Counted from the first letter of the stretch, positions 1-13,395 are shown. The stretch: DNA of 64,000 nucleotides from Rostrohypoxylon terebratum (GCA_022497145.1 MU385895.1:124001-188000), one strand, 5' to 3'. Made by a program: numbers and translations. The notes: generated by a model not told the origin, from the letters alone.

Positions 1-1
1 C

Positions 2-695
2 GGGAAGGCCGTGCTGGGCGGGAAGCTAGGCGTCAAGCGCGTGTTCGACCTGCGGTCGCCGGAGGAGCGCGCGCAGGCGCCGGACCCGGCGCTAGACGGC
101 GTCGAGTACGTGTGGATCGAGAGCGCGCGGCCCGATGCCGCGATAGAGTTGGACCGGTTCGTGGAGGGACAGGGCGAGGGCGGGTACCGCGATATGTACC
201 TCGATGTCGTGGATGTGTACCAGGAGAGCTGGAAGGCGATTTTGGAGCACATTCGGGACCGCCCGACTGAGCCGTTCTTGGTGCATTGTACTGGTGCGTT
301 TCTTATACTCTCGTATGCTTAAAGCTTTATGCAGGGTCCTTGCTAACGCATAACCACTGCCAGCTGGACGTGACAGGACCGGCGTTCTAGCAGGCCTCCT
401 GCTCACTCTTGCCGGCGCGCCGCAAGAAGTCGTAGTTCTAGACTACCTCCTCTCGCGAATAGGAACGGAACCGGTGCGACTGATGCTTCTAGACTTCGCG
501 ATGAAGGGCACGCACGCGAAGAGCCATGACCAACCAGGATTCTACAATCTGATCAACCTCAAAGCCTCGAACTGGGCTGCATTCGTCGACGGCGTGCAGA
601 AAGAATACGGCGGCTTTGAGAAGTTCATCATGGAGAAGCTAGGGTTCACCCATGATGACCTAACTAAGATCAAAGCGAATCTAACAAGCTCGTAA
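2..695 (+). CDS. Tyrosine/dual-specificity phosphatase-like protein, 5' truncated
   Basis: The reading frame is already open at the left edge, so the N-terminus lies outside the window. Exons are 2-293 and 364-695. The intron 294-363 has a GTGCGT donor, a TGCTAAC branch site near 341 and a CAG acceptor. Joining them gives HCTAGRDRTGV, the P-loop of Cys-dependent phosphatases (HCxxGxxRTG), with the catalytic Cys just before the splice. Upstream, FDLRSPEE resembles the start of the Y_phosphatase3 fold found in many fungal and bacterial Tyr/Ser phosphatases. About 207 residues are visible, close to a full domain for the family, so probably only a short N-terminal part is missing. The substrate cannot be told; cytosolic location is inferred from the absence of a visible signal or membrane segment. 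Exon 1 is markedly GC-rich. Confidence 0.82.
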
Positions 696-1326
696 AGACT
701 TGGCTTGATAGGAATTGAGCGTGTCAATATAATTGTTAAAATGATTGGGTAATAGATTTATTGAGTCGGGTAGCACAGCAAGTGCGGTATCACAACAAAC
801 TGCAAGGCCTGCTTTTACTGGAGGTCATAAGAGGAGAATCGAGACTATTTCGTCTAATCATTTTTCGAGTAGTTCTATCCAACAACATTTATACCTAGCA
901 TATGGTTGTTGAAACAGTCTCCCACCATGAATCGTTAGCTCACCATCTACCAGCAGCCGCAACTTTAGGAACACAAGTACTGTCTTAGAACGGTTAGTTC
1001 TTTGTATTATAGCATAAACGCACCCGATATCTCGGGAAAGTGTGGGTATGATGGGTAGGTGGGTTACAACTAGTTGTCTTCTAAATATCGAGTATGCGAA
1101 GGGCGCGCCGATAGGTTAAATATGGGTATAGGTAAGCTTGTAATGCCTCCACTCCGTGTCTCCTTTATCGGAGATGCGAGGATTCATAAATTCTAGGGCT
1201 TGTATTGGCACATTCTTCGAGACTTGTCGTGATTCAATTCAATACCTCCATTGCAACTGTTTTTTTTTTTTAAAAAAAAAATAATAATTAGGGAGTTTTT
1301 CCAGTTGAAAAGTTGCTCATAGCTAA
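696..1326. other. Intergenic, no gene seen
   Basis: No supported gene. The stretch is AT-rich and has a perfect T12/A10 tract at 1260-1281, about 45 nt before the ATG of the next gene. It could exclude nucleosomes or form a hairpin in the promoter or 5' leader. Confidence 0.6.
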
Positions 1327-2873
1327 ATGTCGAGTCGTGATCTGGAGCTAGAGGCTTTTGCCCAACCGACAGCAAGGGTTGGAGCTGTGCCAATGGCAGC
1401 TGAAGAGTTGAACCAGCAGGTCGAATCACCTGCAGAAACGCCTGGGGAAGAAAGGCAGGAATTCTCATTGCCGCCCGTCGATGGTGGCAAAGATGCATGG
1501 CTCTTCTTGGCAGCATGTTGGGCGATTGAAGCCCTCGTCTGGGGTAAGATTGAATACATCTTTGTTAAACTGGTAGCAGGTCGTTGATCGCTTCAATAGG
1601 GTTCCCATTTGCCTTTGGTGTGTTCCAGGACTACTATAGTACCCATGAACCTTTTGCAGGTTCACCAAATATCACAATGATTGGTACCTGTGCGATGGGT
1701 ATAATGTATCTCACCGCGCCCCCTTTTGATCGGGCTTTGCCGCCTCTTTAATAGGTGGGCTCGGTATACTTCCATACTTGGTTTACTCACCATGTGTCTC
1801 TCGCTTGCGATGAGCTCGTTTTCGACGACGATCCCGCATCTCATTGCCACTCAAGGTATCCTGTACGCCGTCGGCGGGTCTGTTGCCTATTCTCCTTGTA
1901 TTCTGGTAAGTATAGGATAGGGGTAACCTAAATATATCTACCATATTCATATTCATATTCCTAGATAATAATGTTGAACAGTTCAGGGCTAACTAAGATA
2001 TTTTATCAGTATCTCGATGAGTGGTTCGTGCGACGTAAGGGCCTAGCCTATGGCATTATGTGGTCGGGAACAAGTCTCGCTGGAGTAGTCCTACCTCTCC
2101 TACTAGAATGGCTGCTTCACGCCTTTGGGTTCAGGACGACGTTGAGGCTTTGGGCTTGCTTGGTTTTTGTCCTTGCGACTCCTTTGGCATGGTTCATCAA
2201 ACCACGTCTACCTCACTCGGCAACCAGCCATGTGAAGCCCTTCAACTTGAAGGTGCTCATGATGCCCGCTTTTTGGTTATATCAGCTTGCAAATGTGGTA
2301 GAAGCGACAGGGTACTTCTTGCCGGGAATTTACCTTCCTACTTATGCACGCAGTGCATTTGGCGCGGCATCGTACAGCTCGGCGACCACAATTCTTTTGG
2401 TTAATGTCGCTACTGTCTTTGGATCTGTGACCATGGGGTGGCTTATCGATCGTTTACATGTTACCACATGCATCTTGTTTTCGACTATCGGCACAACTAT
2501 TGGTGCCTTGGTTATATGGGGATTATCATCGTCTCTCCCGCTTCTATATTTCTTCTGCATCATATACGGTCTGTTTGCGGGGTCGTATACCTCTGCATGG
2601 CCTGGCATTATGGGCGACATTGTCCGCAGAGAAGCCACAGACCAGGGCTATATCGATCCGAGCATGATTTTTGGTTGGCTTGCTGCTGGCCGAGGCATCG
2701 GCAATGTAGTATCAGGTCCCTTAAGTGAGGGTTTGATGAATGGCCTACCATGGAAAGGAGATAACGTAGCCTTTGGGTATGGTAGTGGTTATGGAAGCCT
2801 CATAGTGTTTACAGGAGTTACGGCTCTGTTAGGGGGTTCGAGTTTCGTCTGGAGACGAATGGGTTTATTGTGA
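1327..2873 (+). CDS. MCT-like MFS transporter with apparent frameshift
   Basis: This is a monocarboxylate-transporter-like member of the major facilitator superfamily, a plasma-membrane permease of about 460 residues if intact. Proposed exons are 1327-1543, 1600-1905 and 2010-2873. The cytoplasmic N-tail (about 60 residues) ends in PPVDGGKDAWLFLAACW, typical of fungal MCT-like proteins, and is followed by repeated hydrophobic segments. DEWFVRRKGLAYGI matches the conserved MCT loop between TM4 and TM5. Introns 1544-1599 (GTAAGA..TAG) and 1906-2009 (GTAAGT, branch GGCTAAC, CAG) both splice cleanly. Within exon 2, however, the family reading passes from one frame to another at a run of five Cs (1719-1723). 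With four Cs the frame reads straight through. It is therefore a recent pseudogene, a strain-specific null allele or a sequence error. The transported substrate is unknown. Confidence 0.8.
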
Positions 2874-3917
2874 ACCTGGCGGATATGGACTTCGAGGTTG
2901 GCTTTTTGGTGGCTTTCGATACTTGTACATACCTTCCAGAATTGGATTGCTGATTGTTCATTTCAGCTGTCGAAGCCGAAGATCATCGGATCGATGGGGT
3001 GATAGGTAGTTACTAGTAGGTATGTACAAGGAAAAGCAAAATTCATGTTTCTTGTTGTGTACGTATTGGAGATAAATAAAAGTCGACGTACGTAATCGAG
3101 CTGATAGGCAAACAATTTAGTGCTGCGTGCGACCTCGGGATTGTCGCACCTGCATTAAAGTGATAAGGCGTACATGGCCACTGCATTTGCAAATTAAGCA
3201 AATTTGATTGGCGAATGGCGACTTTGTGGCTTATAGGCAGTACTCCGGTACACGGCAAATGTCGGCATCCATTTCCAGCGTATCCGCATCAGTACCTAGG
3301 ACCTAGGTCCTACCGTCCTAGGTATTGAACTGGGCCCTGGCAACATCGAATTCTCTGTACTATGTACGGCTTATGGTGCACTATGTGGCACATAGAGTAG
3401 AAGGCGCGAATGTTCCATTTGCTAAAAAGGTCCAAAACGGAAACGGTGGAGCTTGTTCAAGGGTCTTCGTCCGAGGGCTGGAGGGGCAAAAATTCAATCG
3501 TAAGCAGGAGCGAGCACGAGCAAGCGTGAGTTTCAAATTTTGAAAAAGTTTCGAAAGCCGCGACTTCTCCGTCGCAAACTTACTATTTCTTATTATTTCT
3601 TCACCTTTAAATCCGTTTCTTTCACTTAACTTCTACATACTCAGCTCCTACTCAGCAACCACATCGCAATCGCCAGTTTAAATCACCCAGATAGCAAGGG
3701 ACTGTTACATCTGCATAGATCCCCGTCCTCGACTTGCAGCTGGTGCTGGTCTTCGTTTTCTGACTTACTCCACTCTCTTACATAGTACAGCTCAACTTGA
3801 ACTTGACACCTGCGCCTCTTAAAGTCGAACCATCTTCCTGCAACCTGCCCCCGAGTCAACTTGACCCGGCATATCCAATCTTGTTTTTCTCTTCAATTCG
3901 ATAAAATTTTCAACAAA
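2874..3917. promoter_or_regulatory. Intergenic region and hemB-type gene promoter/5' leader
   Basis: No gene is supported. A CCTAGG repeat cluster lies at 3292-3324. The last 350 bases before the ALAD start are pyrimidine-rich (TTCTT, CTTAACTTC, CTCTC), as in many expressed fungal genes, and probably contain the promoter and 5' UTR. AATAAA at 3075-3080 could be the polyadenylation signal of the upstream transporter. Confidence 0.45.
3292..3324. repeat. CCTAGG palindromic heptamer repeat
   Basis: Consecutive units of CCTAGG(A/T) overlap to give a self-complementary stretch, with a further CCTAGG after a short spacer. The same motif recurs between other genes at 5624-5645, 9222-9244 and 18728-18741. 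Confidence 0.75.
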
Positions 3918-5127
<1,210 letters not shown>

Positions 5128-6389
5128 TCGACTTGACAAAAAAAGTGGAAGCATCATATTTATAATTGGAGTTCCCGGCGTTTTGAGGTCATAGGAGGGA
5201 TATGTATGTCATGAGAAAAACGACACCACGTATAGATTTGCATCCGTTTGTTTTACACAAACCAAGTCAGATACCATTGGAAATGAAATCCCAAATTTTG
5301 AACTGTTACATTTATAGCCGATTAAATTCCTGTGTTCGAAATCTCTATCTGCGTTTGCTAATGTGGTCCAATGCTAGTCTATGCCGCCTTGGAATCTCAT
5401 CTTCGAACATCTCGCTGCCACCGTGCGCATCATGAAAACGCTGCCTGAAGACAGACAACAACCACACCCGGAAGTCGAGGATTTTCTTGGTAGTTATGGA
5501 CGTCATCCGGTTGATATCTGTATGGACTTAAAAGCCAGTGGCCTTTATACAAGTAATTAATTTGAAGGACATTTCGAGTTATGTAAGCCCGCGATCCCAC
5601 ATTAGCTCATGCCATATCATATAGGTAGGACCTAGGACCTAGGTATCCCTACCTTCGCGTTATCATTCACAACTTGGCACTCCCACAAACGAGTTTTTAA
5701 ATGCGCCATCCCATTGGCCTCCAACCACTATTATGTCGCCGGAGTGAGCTCTAAAGCAGATATCGTGGCCGGCGCGGCATTGGACACACCGAAAACCTAG
5801 AATAGGGATATTTGACCGGCAGCTAGTCTAGACGTACCTACAAGGTAGGATTTTAATAACAGCTATCAGAGCCTTATACCCGTACGTAACTAGAGTTGAG
5901 ATCATTATCACCTAATGTTGTATTCATTCATAGAAGCCATGTATGGATACTTGTAGAAGATAGGAGATATTCCCTTCCACCGCCATGGCTTCAAGAACCA
6001 CAGTTAGAATTCGTAATCTCTTGCAGACCCAACCCGCTCACCCCGCATAGTTACGCTTGGCAGCTCTAGATGCGGAAGGTAGACCAATTGCCAATGCCAT
6101 TTTCTAATGCTACACCTTGGCGAAATCGAGGCCGTGTCGCCTATATGATAGTAAACCATGGTCTTGGAAACATTCGAGCTGCCGTTGCTATCAAGAATAT
6201 GCAATGGCCAGGAGCTAATGACGCGACCGTAGATAGGAACCACACAGAACGTGGATAAAGATGATATAATACCCACTTTCCCAGGTATAGATATGCCGAA
6301 GAGAACTCAATGCGACTCGGGTGCTCCTCTATCCACGCATAGCACATATCCAACACCTTTCTCTCTATAGCTACTATTGATAGAGAGCC
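5128..6389. other. Intergenic, no gene seen
   Basis: Only short open frames without recognisable similarity. A CCTAGG repeat sits at 5624-5645. The last few hundred bases should contain the promoter of the M28 aminopeptidase gene. Confidence 0.5.
5624..5645. repeat. CCTAGG palindromic heptamer repeat
   Basis: Three overlapping units of the GACCTAG type form a nearly perfect self-complementary stretch, the same motif as at 3292-3324 and 9222-9244. Confidence 0.75.
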
Positions 6390-8187
6390 ATGAAATCCCT
6401 AAGGCATGCTGTGGCCTTCACAGCTACAAGCCTGCTCGCTTTTACCAGCAGCGCAGAGCCGATCAAGCGTACCGCTTGGTCCAAACGCGAATTGCCATTG
6501 GTTGAAGATGTGAGTCAATTGGCTTACTATCCATATCAACTCTGACCTGGGCAATGCTAACTGTGTCGCTTAGAAAGCTTTAGTAGACGCCGTCACCATA
6601 GAGGACTTAGTAAGCTGTGCTCAGGACCTAGAAGACATAGCTTATGCGACTTCGCGAAGAAACAGAGTGCGTCTATTACTTGCCTCGATGGAAGAAAGGA
6701 TGAAATCAAGCTGATAATCTGAGTGGGATTAGGTCCACGGCACGGAAGGCCATCTCAACAGCGTTCAATACTTCGTCGACCAGTTAAACTCACTCGGCGA
6801 CTACTATGACATTGAGCTGCAGGACTACACGACAGAGGTGACGCTCGAGGCGCACGCGGAGCTATCAGTTAACGGCGAGACCCTCGAATCGGGAGGATTC
6901 TCGTTCGGTAATAACGGGACTTGGACCGACACGCCCTTGATTACCGTGGCCAACCTCGGCTGCGTTGCTGTAACTCACCTTCCTCCTTCATGCAATAGAG
7001 AAGATCTGACTGTGCGATTAGGAAGATCATCCGGAAACATTAAGCGGGACGATCGCTCTCATCGCGCGAGGCAATTGCACCTTTGTCGAGAAGATCGCGT
7101 TCGCTGGCGAAAAGGGGGCTATCGGCGCCATCATCTACAACAACGCGGATGCGGGCATCGCAGCCGGCACGCTCGGCGGCGTGAACGATCTGGTAAGGAT
7201 CCCTCAACTTGGCATCCACGTATGCCCAGCGTACAGACTAAACACCAACGAACATCACCAATACTAACCACGCCTGAACCACAGATCCCCGTCGCCGGCA
7301 TCTCCCGCGCCGACGGCCTGCGCCTAGTCTCGCAGCTCGCGAACGGCAGCACAGTGACGTCCTCAGGCGAATTCTGGCAATACATCGCGAACCTGACGTC
7401 GTCGAACGTGATCGCGTCATCGAAGGGCGGGGACAGCTCAAACGTGTTGTTCCTGGGCGCGCACAGCGACTCGGTGGAGGCCGGGCCGGGCATCAACGAC
7501 AACGGCAGCGGGTCGTGCGGGCTGCTGACGATCGCCAAGGCGCTGTCGCGGTACGCCGTGGCGAACCAGGTGCGGTTCGCGTGGTGGACGGCGGAGGAGG
7601 AGGGGCTGCTGGGCTCCGAGCACTACGTCGCGAGCGCGGCGCCCGAGGACCTGGCCAAGGTGCGGCTGTACCTCAACTTCGACATGATCGCGTCGCCGAA
7701 CTACGTCCTGGGCATCTACGACGGCGACGGCAGCGCGTTCAACGTCTCGGGACCGCCCGGGTCGGCCGAGGTCGAGGGCCTGTTCGAGCAGTGGTACACA
7801 GCGCAGGAGCTGCCGTTCGTGGCGTCTGCGTTCGACGGCCGCAGCGACTACGGACCTTTCCTCGAGGCCGGGGTCCCGAGCGGTGGCCTTGATACCGGCG
7901 CCGATGGCACGAAGACCGAGAAGGAGGTCGGGCTGTTTGGCGGCACGGCGGGGATCTGGTACGATCCGAATTACCACTCAGCGGCGGACAACGTGACGAA
8001 TTTGAACCTCGTCGCTTTCAACGCGACGAGCAAGGCTATTGCGCATGCCGTTGCGACGTATGGCACGACTTGGGAAGGCTTCCCGGCTCGCAATGCTACG
8101 TCGCTAGTTAGGAGGGTCGGGAGTTACCCTAGGAGGTATAGAGCCCCGACGAAGAAGTCGAGGCGTGGTAAGAAGATTTACGCGTAG
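6390..8187 (+). CDS. Secreted M28 zinc aminopeptidase (Lap2 / aminopeptidase Y type)
   Basis: Exons are 6390-6509, 6574-6666, 6733-6969, 7022-7192 and 7285-8187, giving about 507 aa, the usual length of fungal secreted leucine aminopeptidase 2. The ATG at 6390 starts a signal peptide (hydrophobic core AVAFTATSLLAF, then a KR site after the propeptide-like IKR). A protease-associated (PA) domain follows, with ALIARGNCTFVEKIAFA around residues 160-180. The M28 catalytic domain shows HSDSVEAGPGINDNGSG (first zinc His and bridging Asp, about 266-279), AEEEGLLGSEHY (catalytic Glu pair, about 311), NFDMIAS (zinc Asp) and NYHSAADN (last zinc His). It should release N-terminal residues from peptides outside the cell or in the vacuole. 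The C-terminus is unusually basic (RRYRAPTKKSRRGKK). Exon 5 is much more GC-rich than the other exons. The DPP-V gene follows in the same direction. Confidence 0.93.
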
Positions 8188-9401
8188 AATGACGTGACTG
8201 GAGATGGGAATTGATTCTATGAGAGGTATATGGGGGGAACTACATAGTACGTAGTATGCTGTGTCACTGATCTGAAAAAAAAAATAAGTAAGGTGTGTAT
8301 TATAATGCATATCAGATTAGCCAATGACGTCTTCGAAAAAGCAACCCTGGCGATATAATGATTGGATAATGAGCTTCGGAGAATCCTTCTTAACAAACAG
8401 TGACACTGCATGGTACTCACTACTCACTAGTAATAACTTGATCCAATTCCCAAGTTCCGGACCTACCGGATACGTACTCTGAAGGATCTCGGGCTAGAAA
8501 TGAAAATGAGACCATCGTGAAGCTTCCACACAGCTTCTAGTTGTAAAAGATCCCGAAGGAACGGGTCTGTCCGAGCACGCGATTGAACGCTGATTGTGCG
8601 ATAGTGGCTGTCCCTTGCATTGGCGTGGTCTCCCGACGCCAATCACCCGCCAATCACCTCCTATTCCGGCAGTAGATCCATCTCGCGTAAGGTGGAAGAA
8701 CTTTGGAGAGCAGGAGTGTTGCTGTTGCTACCCTCGGTCCCTCGCCCGTCCAACGTCAGCACAGCGTCCAGATTTGTTTTTCCCGCAGCATCCCACCACG
8801 AATGAGAGTTGATCGGAAGCTCGAAGCCCTGCCCGCCTTTCCGTCCAACCTATTAGACACCCTAGAGCCGACGGCTGCTGGCAGGCTGGCAGGTCGGCTG
8901 AACCTTTAACTCCAATGATAACTCTCCATCCCCGACCGACACGAGAGCGCCAAGCTTTCCACCTTTGTTCACCTGCCTTTTTCATGTTGATAATGTTGAT
9001 AGGGCTCTCTAGTGCTGAGGATCCCCTCTGTCGGTTCGGTTGACGCGGAAAGTGGAATGATGGAATTCCAGCATTTCCAGCTCCAGGACCTGGTCTAGGT
9101 CCATCGCACCAGGCGACACTTGCGTCAATGGCGCAATTCTGAGAGATAACAATGTAATCTACATGCATGATGTTGACATTTTTACTTGATATCTTAAGTG
9201 TGACCCCCGCTCAGGCTGCCTTCCTAGGTCCTAGGTCCTAGGTAGCTTTTTAATCCTAGCTGCGCGTGAGCTACATAATATATGATGATGCCCTGAGCCT
9301 GTTTTTCGCGGACCTTGTTGTTTACCCTCACCCGCTCGGGCCAATTCACATAGTGTCGGTGTACAGAAGCTTGTCGTCGCTGTCCTTGTGCCACCGCCAA
9401 T
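8188..9401. other. Intergenic, no gene seen
   Basis: No recognisable coding sequence on either strand; several overlapping short frames near 8590-9170 look like chance. An A-run lies at about 8275-8285 and a CCTAGG repeat at 9222-9244, about 160 bases before the next start codon. Confidence 0.5.
9222..9244. repeat. CCTAGG palindromic heptamer repeat
   Basis: Three head-to-tail copies of the 7-base unit CCTAGGT in the promoter region of the DPP-V gene; the cleanest tandem copy of this motif in the window. Confidence 0.8.
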
Positions 9402-11670
9402 ATGAGGTTTCAATCTCAGGCCCAGGTAGCTCTAGCTGCCTTGCCTACTGCTCTCGGCATCACACCAGAGCTTATGCTTGCCGCGAACCGCTACGGCGTC
9501 GCCGCACCAAACCCTAGTGGCGTCCGTATTTAGCGTCCCACAACGCATTCCACCCAGACACTGACCTCTCGCTAGGAATTCGCAATTTACACGGTCTCAA
9601 ACTACACATTTGAAACCAAGGCGCACGCGTTCCAATGGAACAAGCTCGACTTAAAGACCGGCGAGATCTCAACTTGGTATGACGGCTCCGACATTTCTGA
9701 AGTTGTCTTTGTTGGTCCTACTCCGACAAGCATCATTTACATCAATGGCACCAACGCCGAGAATGATGGCGGTATCAGTTTGTACTCCGCGGACGCCAAT
9801 TCGCTAGGCGACGCGAAATTGATCGCTTCGTTGCCTGCACCATATTCAGGACTCAAGGCTGTTCAAGTCCCATCTGGCGACATTCACTTTTTAGTGTATA
9901 CTAAGGCGTATCCAAATGGTACTGCATACAATGAGCAACTTGCAACCACAGCTGCCAGCACGGCCAGAATTTATACCTCGACCTATGTTCGACATTGGGA
10001 CACATGGCTCAATAAGGAGAAGAACGCCGTGTTTGGCGGTGTACTGAAGGGAGGTAACGGCTCCTATTCCTTCTCTGGCGAATTGACCAATTATGTTACT
10101 GGTATCTGCAATGTCACATGTGCCGAAAGCCCGTACGATCAGAGCGACGAGAGCGACTACGATATCTCACCTGATGGCAGCAGCGTTGTTTTCCTAACAA
10201 AGGACACCGCGCTCCCATTAGCCAACTACACCACTGACGTGATATACACGGTGCCATTTAATGGTACCTCGAAGGACGTAAAGGCAATCAATGCCCGGGG
10301 AACTACCAAGTACCTCGAAGCTCAAGGTGCAGCCACAAGCCCTAGGTTCTCTCCTTCGGGAAAGCATATTGCCTATTTCCAGATGAACGGAATCGCGTAC
10401 GAATCGGACCGCAATATCCTTTACGTTGCCAGCACGGAATCGGAAGACTTCAACGTCACAGCTCTTGCTCATGACTGGGACAGATCACCCGATACCTTGG
10501 CATGGGCAAAGGATTCGGAAACCATCTTCGTTTCGGCTCCTGATCTCGGTCGGGAACGCATATTCCCGGTTCCTCTCACCGCCGGCGACTCTTACGAACC
10601 CAAGAACATTACGAATGAGGGAGTGCCTTCCGCATTCTACGTGCTTCCTGATAACTCGATCCTAGTGTCCGATTCTAAGATATGGACCAGCCGTGATATA
10701 TTCACCGTCTCGCCGGAGGGCGAAACCATCAAGACCTACTTCCAGGCCAATCTGGTCGACCCCGGTCTCAAAGGATTGAAGCCTGAGGACGTGTCCGAGT
10801 TTTACTATTCCAGCAACAGTTCAGAAATTAAGCAGCAAGCCTGGATTATCTACCCAGAAGGCTTTGACGAGAGCAAGACTTATCCGTTGGCGTTCATCAC
10901 CCACGGCGGTCCTCAAGGCGCACATTTTAACTCCTGGTCTACCCGGTGGAACTTCAAAGTTTGGGCGGATCAAGGTTACGTCGTCATCGCGCCTAACCCT
11001 ACAGCAAGTTCGGGATGGGGCCAAAACCTGACAGATGCCATCCAAGGCAATTGGGGATCGTACCCGTATTGGGATTTGGTGCACGTGTGGGACTACGTCA
11101 ACGAGAACCTGAAGTACGTTGATACTGAAAATGGTATCGAAGCTGGCGCGTCCTTTGGTGGATATATGACCAACTGGTAAGCATATTTGACTTTTGTGAG
11201 ATCGAATAGCCGTGCGGCTGCTGACGGAAATACCCCCCACTAGGATCCAAGGACACGAGCTTGGAAGACGGTTCAAAGCTCTAGTAACACACGACGGCAG
11301 CACTTCCACTCTAAACCAGTACGCGAGCGAGGAATTATGGTTCATGAATCACGATTTCTCCGGCCCATTCAACCAAACCGGATTCGTCCCCGGATCGCCC
11401 TACTACGAGTGGAATCCACTGCTATACGTGGACAACTGGGCAACGCCGCATTTCGTAGTCCATAACTCGATGGACTTCCGATTACCTGTCAGCGAAGGTA
11501 TCCTCCTCTTCAACATGCTCCAGACGAAGGGCGTGCCGAGCAAGTTGCTCAACTTTCCCGACGAGAACCACTGGGTGTTGAACCAGGAGAACAGTTTGGT
11601 TTGGCATACCGAGATTTTCAAGTGGATCAACTACTATAGTGGTATCAGTAATGCTTCGAGCCCTTATTAG
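9402..11670 (+). CDS. Secreted dipeptidyl-peptidase V (S9C prolyl oligopeptidase family)
   Basis: This secreted serine peptidase removes dipeptides from peptide N-termini. Exons are 9402-9521, 9576-11176 and 11244-11670, giving 715 aa, close to known fungal DPP-V enzymes. Intron 9522-9575 has GTCCGT..CTAG ends and restores PNPSG-EFAIYTVSNYTFE. Intron 11177-11243 (GTAAGC..TAG) splits the Trp after the nucleophile motif. A weak N-terminal signal peptide (VALAALPTALG) precedes a beta-propeller-like region. The C-terminal alpha/beta hydrolase domain carries AGASFGGYMTNW (Ser about 566), SMDFRLP (Asp about 651) and ENHWVL (His about 683). FITHGGPQGAH is the expected HGGP oxyanion loop. Several N-x-S/T sequons fit secretion. 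With the adjacent M28 aminopeptidase it would form an extracellular exopeptidase pair. Confidence 0.95.
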
Positions 11671-13395
11671 GACCGAATGTCGAAAAATGAGGGATGAGGG
11701 AGAGAAACTTTCATGAATCTCGTAATACCCAATTCAAATTAGACATGATTGTCAGATGAAGCGATTCTGTGTGTGTGTATGCGTGTGTATATTCGTGTGC
11801 GTAGGCAGGTGGGTTTGGTGCCATAAAACAGGCGACTCGTTACGATGCATGATGTGACAGACGGGAAAAATAAAACGAAGATACAGAAAATCTATTGAAC
11901 AATTCAAAGTTCCAAGTTCCGAGGCTAATAAAAAGAAAGTTTACTTTCTCATGCTGACCATGCCACGACCCATGCAACCATTACATGATCTGTGTAACCA
12001 CACATATGCAGCAGCCCGACGCCTGCCAGATTTCAAATTTTCCATTATGTAAGCCTCGTATCTAGAGTGATACTTCGTATTAGACTTTATTTTTTTACAC
12101 TCCTCTCCAAGTTCTTGACAATAACAAGACGTTAGGTGTTTCAACGCCCATAACCGAACGTTGAGAAACTTCCCCCACGCTCACCATGCTTTGCAATGTA
12201 TCCGAGCAATGAACTGTTCCCCATCCTGCCCACCTAGGCAAAATAACCGACAAACCAAGCTTTCTGTTCCTGCAGATCAAACAGCAGAGCCCTGTTACCT
12301 CTCCACCGAAACCACAATAAATCTCATCGCCAAGACGCGGTTAGCGAAGCAGGACCATAGCAGAACCAGAATAGGACCAAGCGAGTATCCAAACCTCAAA
12401 TGTCACATTTCCACAATGCGTGACAGCGATCGTCATATTTTCCCAAAAAGACCCAGAGCTACCAAGAAAGATCCAAGAAAGATCCAAGGAAGACCCAGAA
12501 ACCCAAGAAGTGCCAGTGATTCCGTCGAACCCACCGAACCCGTTAATCTTTCTAGATCAGATGGGTGTGACGACAATCACTTCCTGCTGAACCACTCAAG
12601 TCACCAATTTTGGTCACCCATTGGCCGGGGACAACCGGAGCCGATACACCTTCTTCACCCTGCATTTCCGCATATCCACATATCCACATATTTCCGTGCT
12701 ATTCGGGAGACCTTGAAGCCTTTCATTGTGACCTACTTCGTTCCACCGACCACGGCTTCGACCGCCAATAGCCAAAAGTCCATTTTCAACGCCCACAGGT
12801 TTATCAAACTAGAACATGGCTAGAACATGGGAGAGACTCTCGCATGGAATTGGAGCGACACAACTTCCAGTTCTGCCCGAGACATGCTAGACATACCATA
12901 ATCATATTTTCATGTCTAAAATCTCCATCAGGATCGTGTTTGGATCGTTTGTTTCGTCGACCCAGATAGTATCGCTTGCGAGCTAGTGCTAGCGGCGATT
13001 TTATACATGACAGACTTGCTAAATTTATTCCTTCTCTAGGCCGAGTGGCAATAATAGGGGGGGGTCTGGTTCTGTTTCAGATGCTAATAAATCAGCGTAG
13101 AAGAAAAAGCTTGACAAAACTATGTACATTATATTGTCAGCCTCATCCCCCCGACGATCGATATCCCTTGAGGACAGGGTATACAACATGATCATCGTTA
13201 GGAACTGGTCCGTGACCTCCACAGCTTCGGATGGATGAGCGGACACCATTCGGTGTACTCTCCTGACTTGTCACTTCGTTGTAGTCTGTCGTTTAGTCAG
13301 GGGCTAGGTAACTCTTCGAAAATCTACTTCGTAGCTTGGGGAGTAACGTTCTCACACCAAAATATTCTTCAATTCTTCCACTACATTGCCGGACA
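11671..13395. other. Intergenic with GT-rich tract and one long unassigned open frame
   Basis: A GT-rich microsatellite-like stretch lies at about 11768-11807, downstream of DPP-V. A frame stays open from 12161 to 12823 on the plus strand (220 codons), but its product is rich in His, Pro, Asn, Thr and Lys as expected from an A/C-rich strand, contains low-complexity repeats near 12470 and 12670, and matches no family I know. I do not call it a gene. The last few hundred bases should hold the acyltransferase promoter. Confidence 0.4.

Noticed and set aside
92..406. Minus-strand open frame over the phosphatase gene
   Set aside because: It is antisense to a clear catalytic domain and crosses its intron; a GC-rich shadow frame.
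7438..7977. 179-codon Arg-rich minus frame
   Set aside because: Antisense to the M28 catalytic exon; high GC3 there removes stops in the reverse frame.
8728..9168. 146-codon minus frame between two peptidase genes
   Set aside because: No similarity, many overlapping frames in the same stretch, and no splice or start context that supports it.
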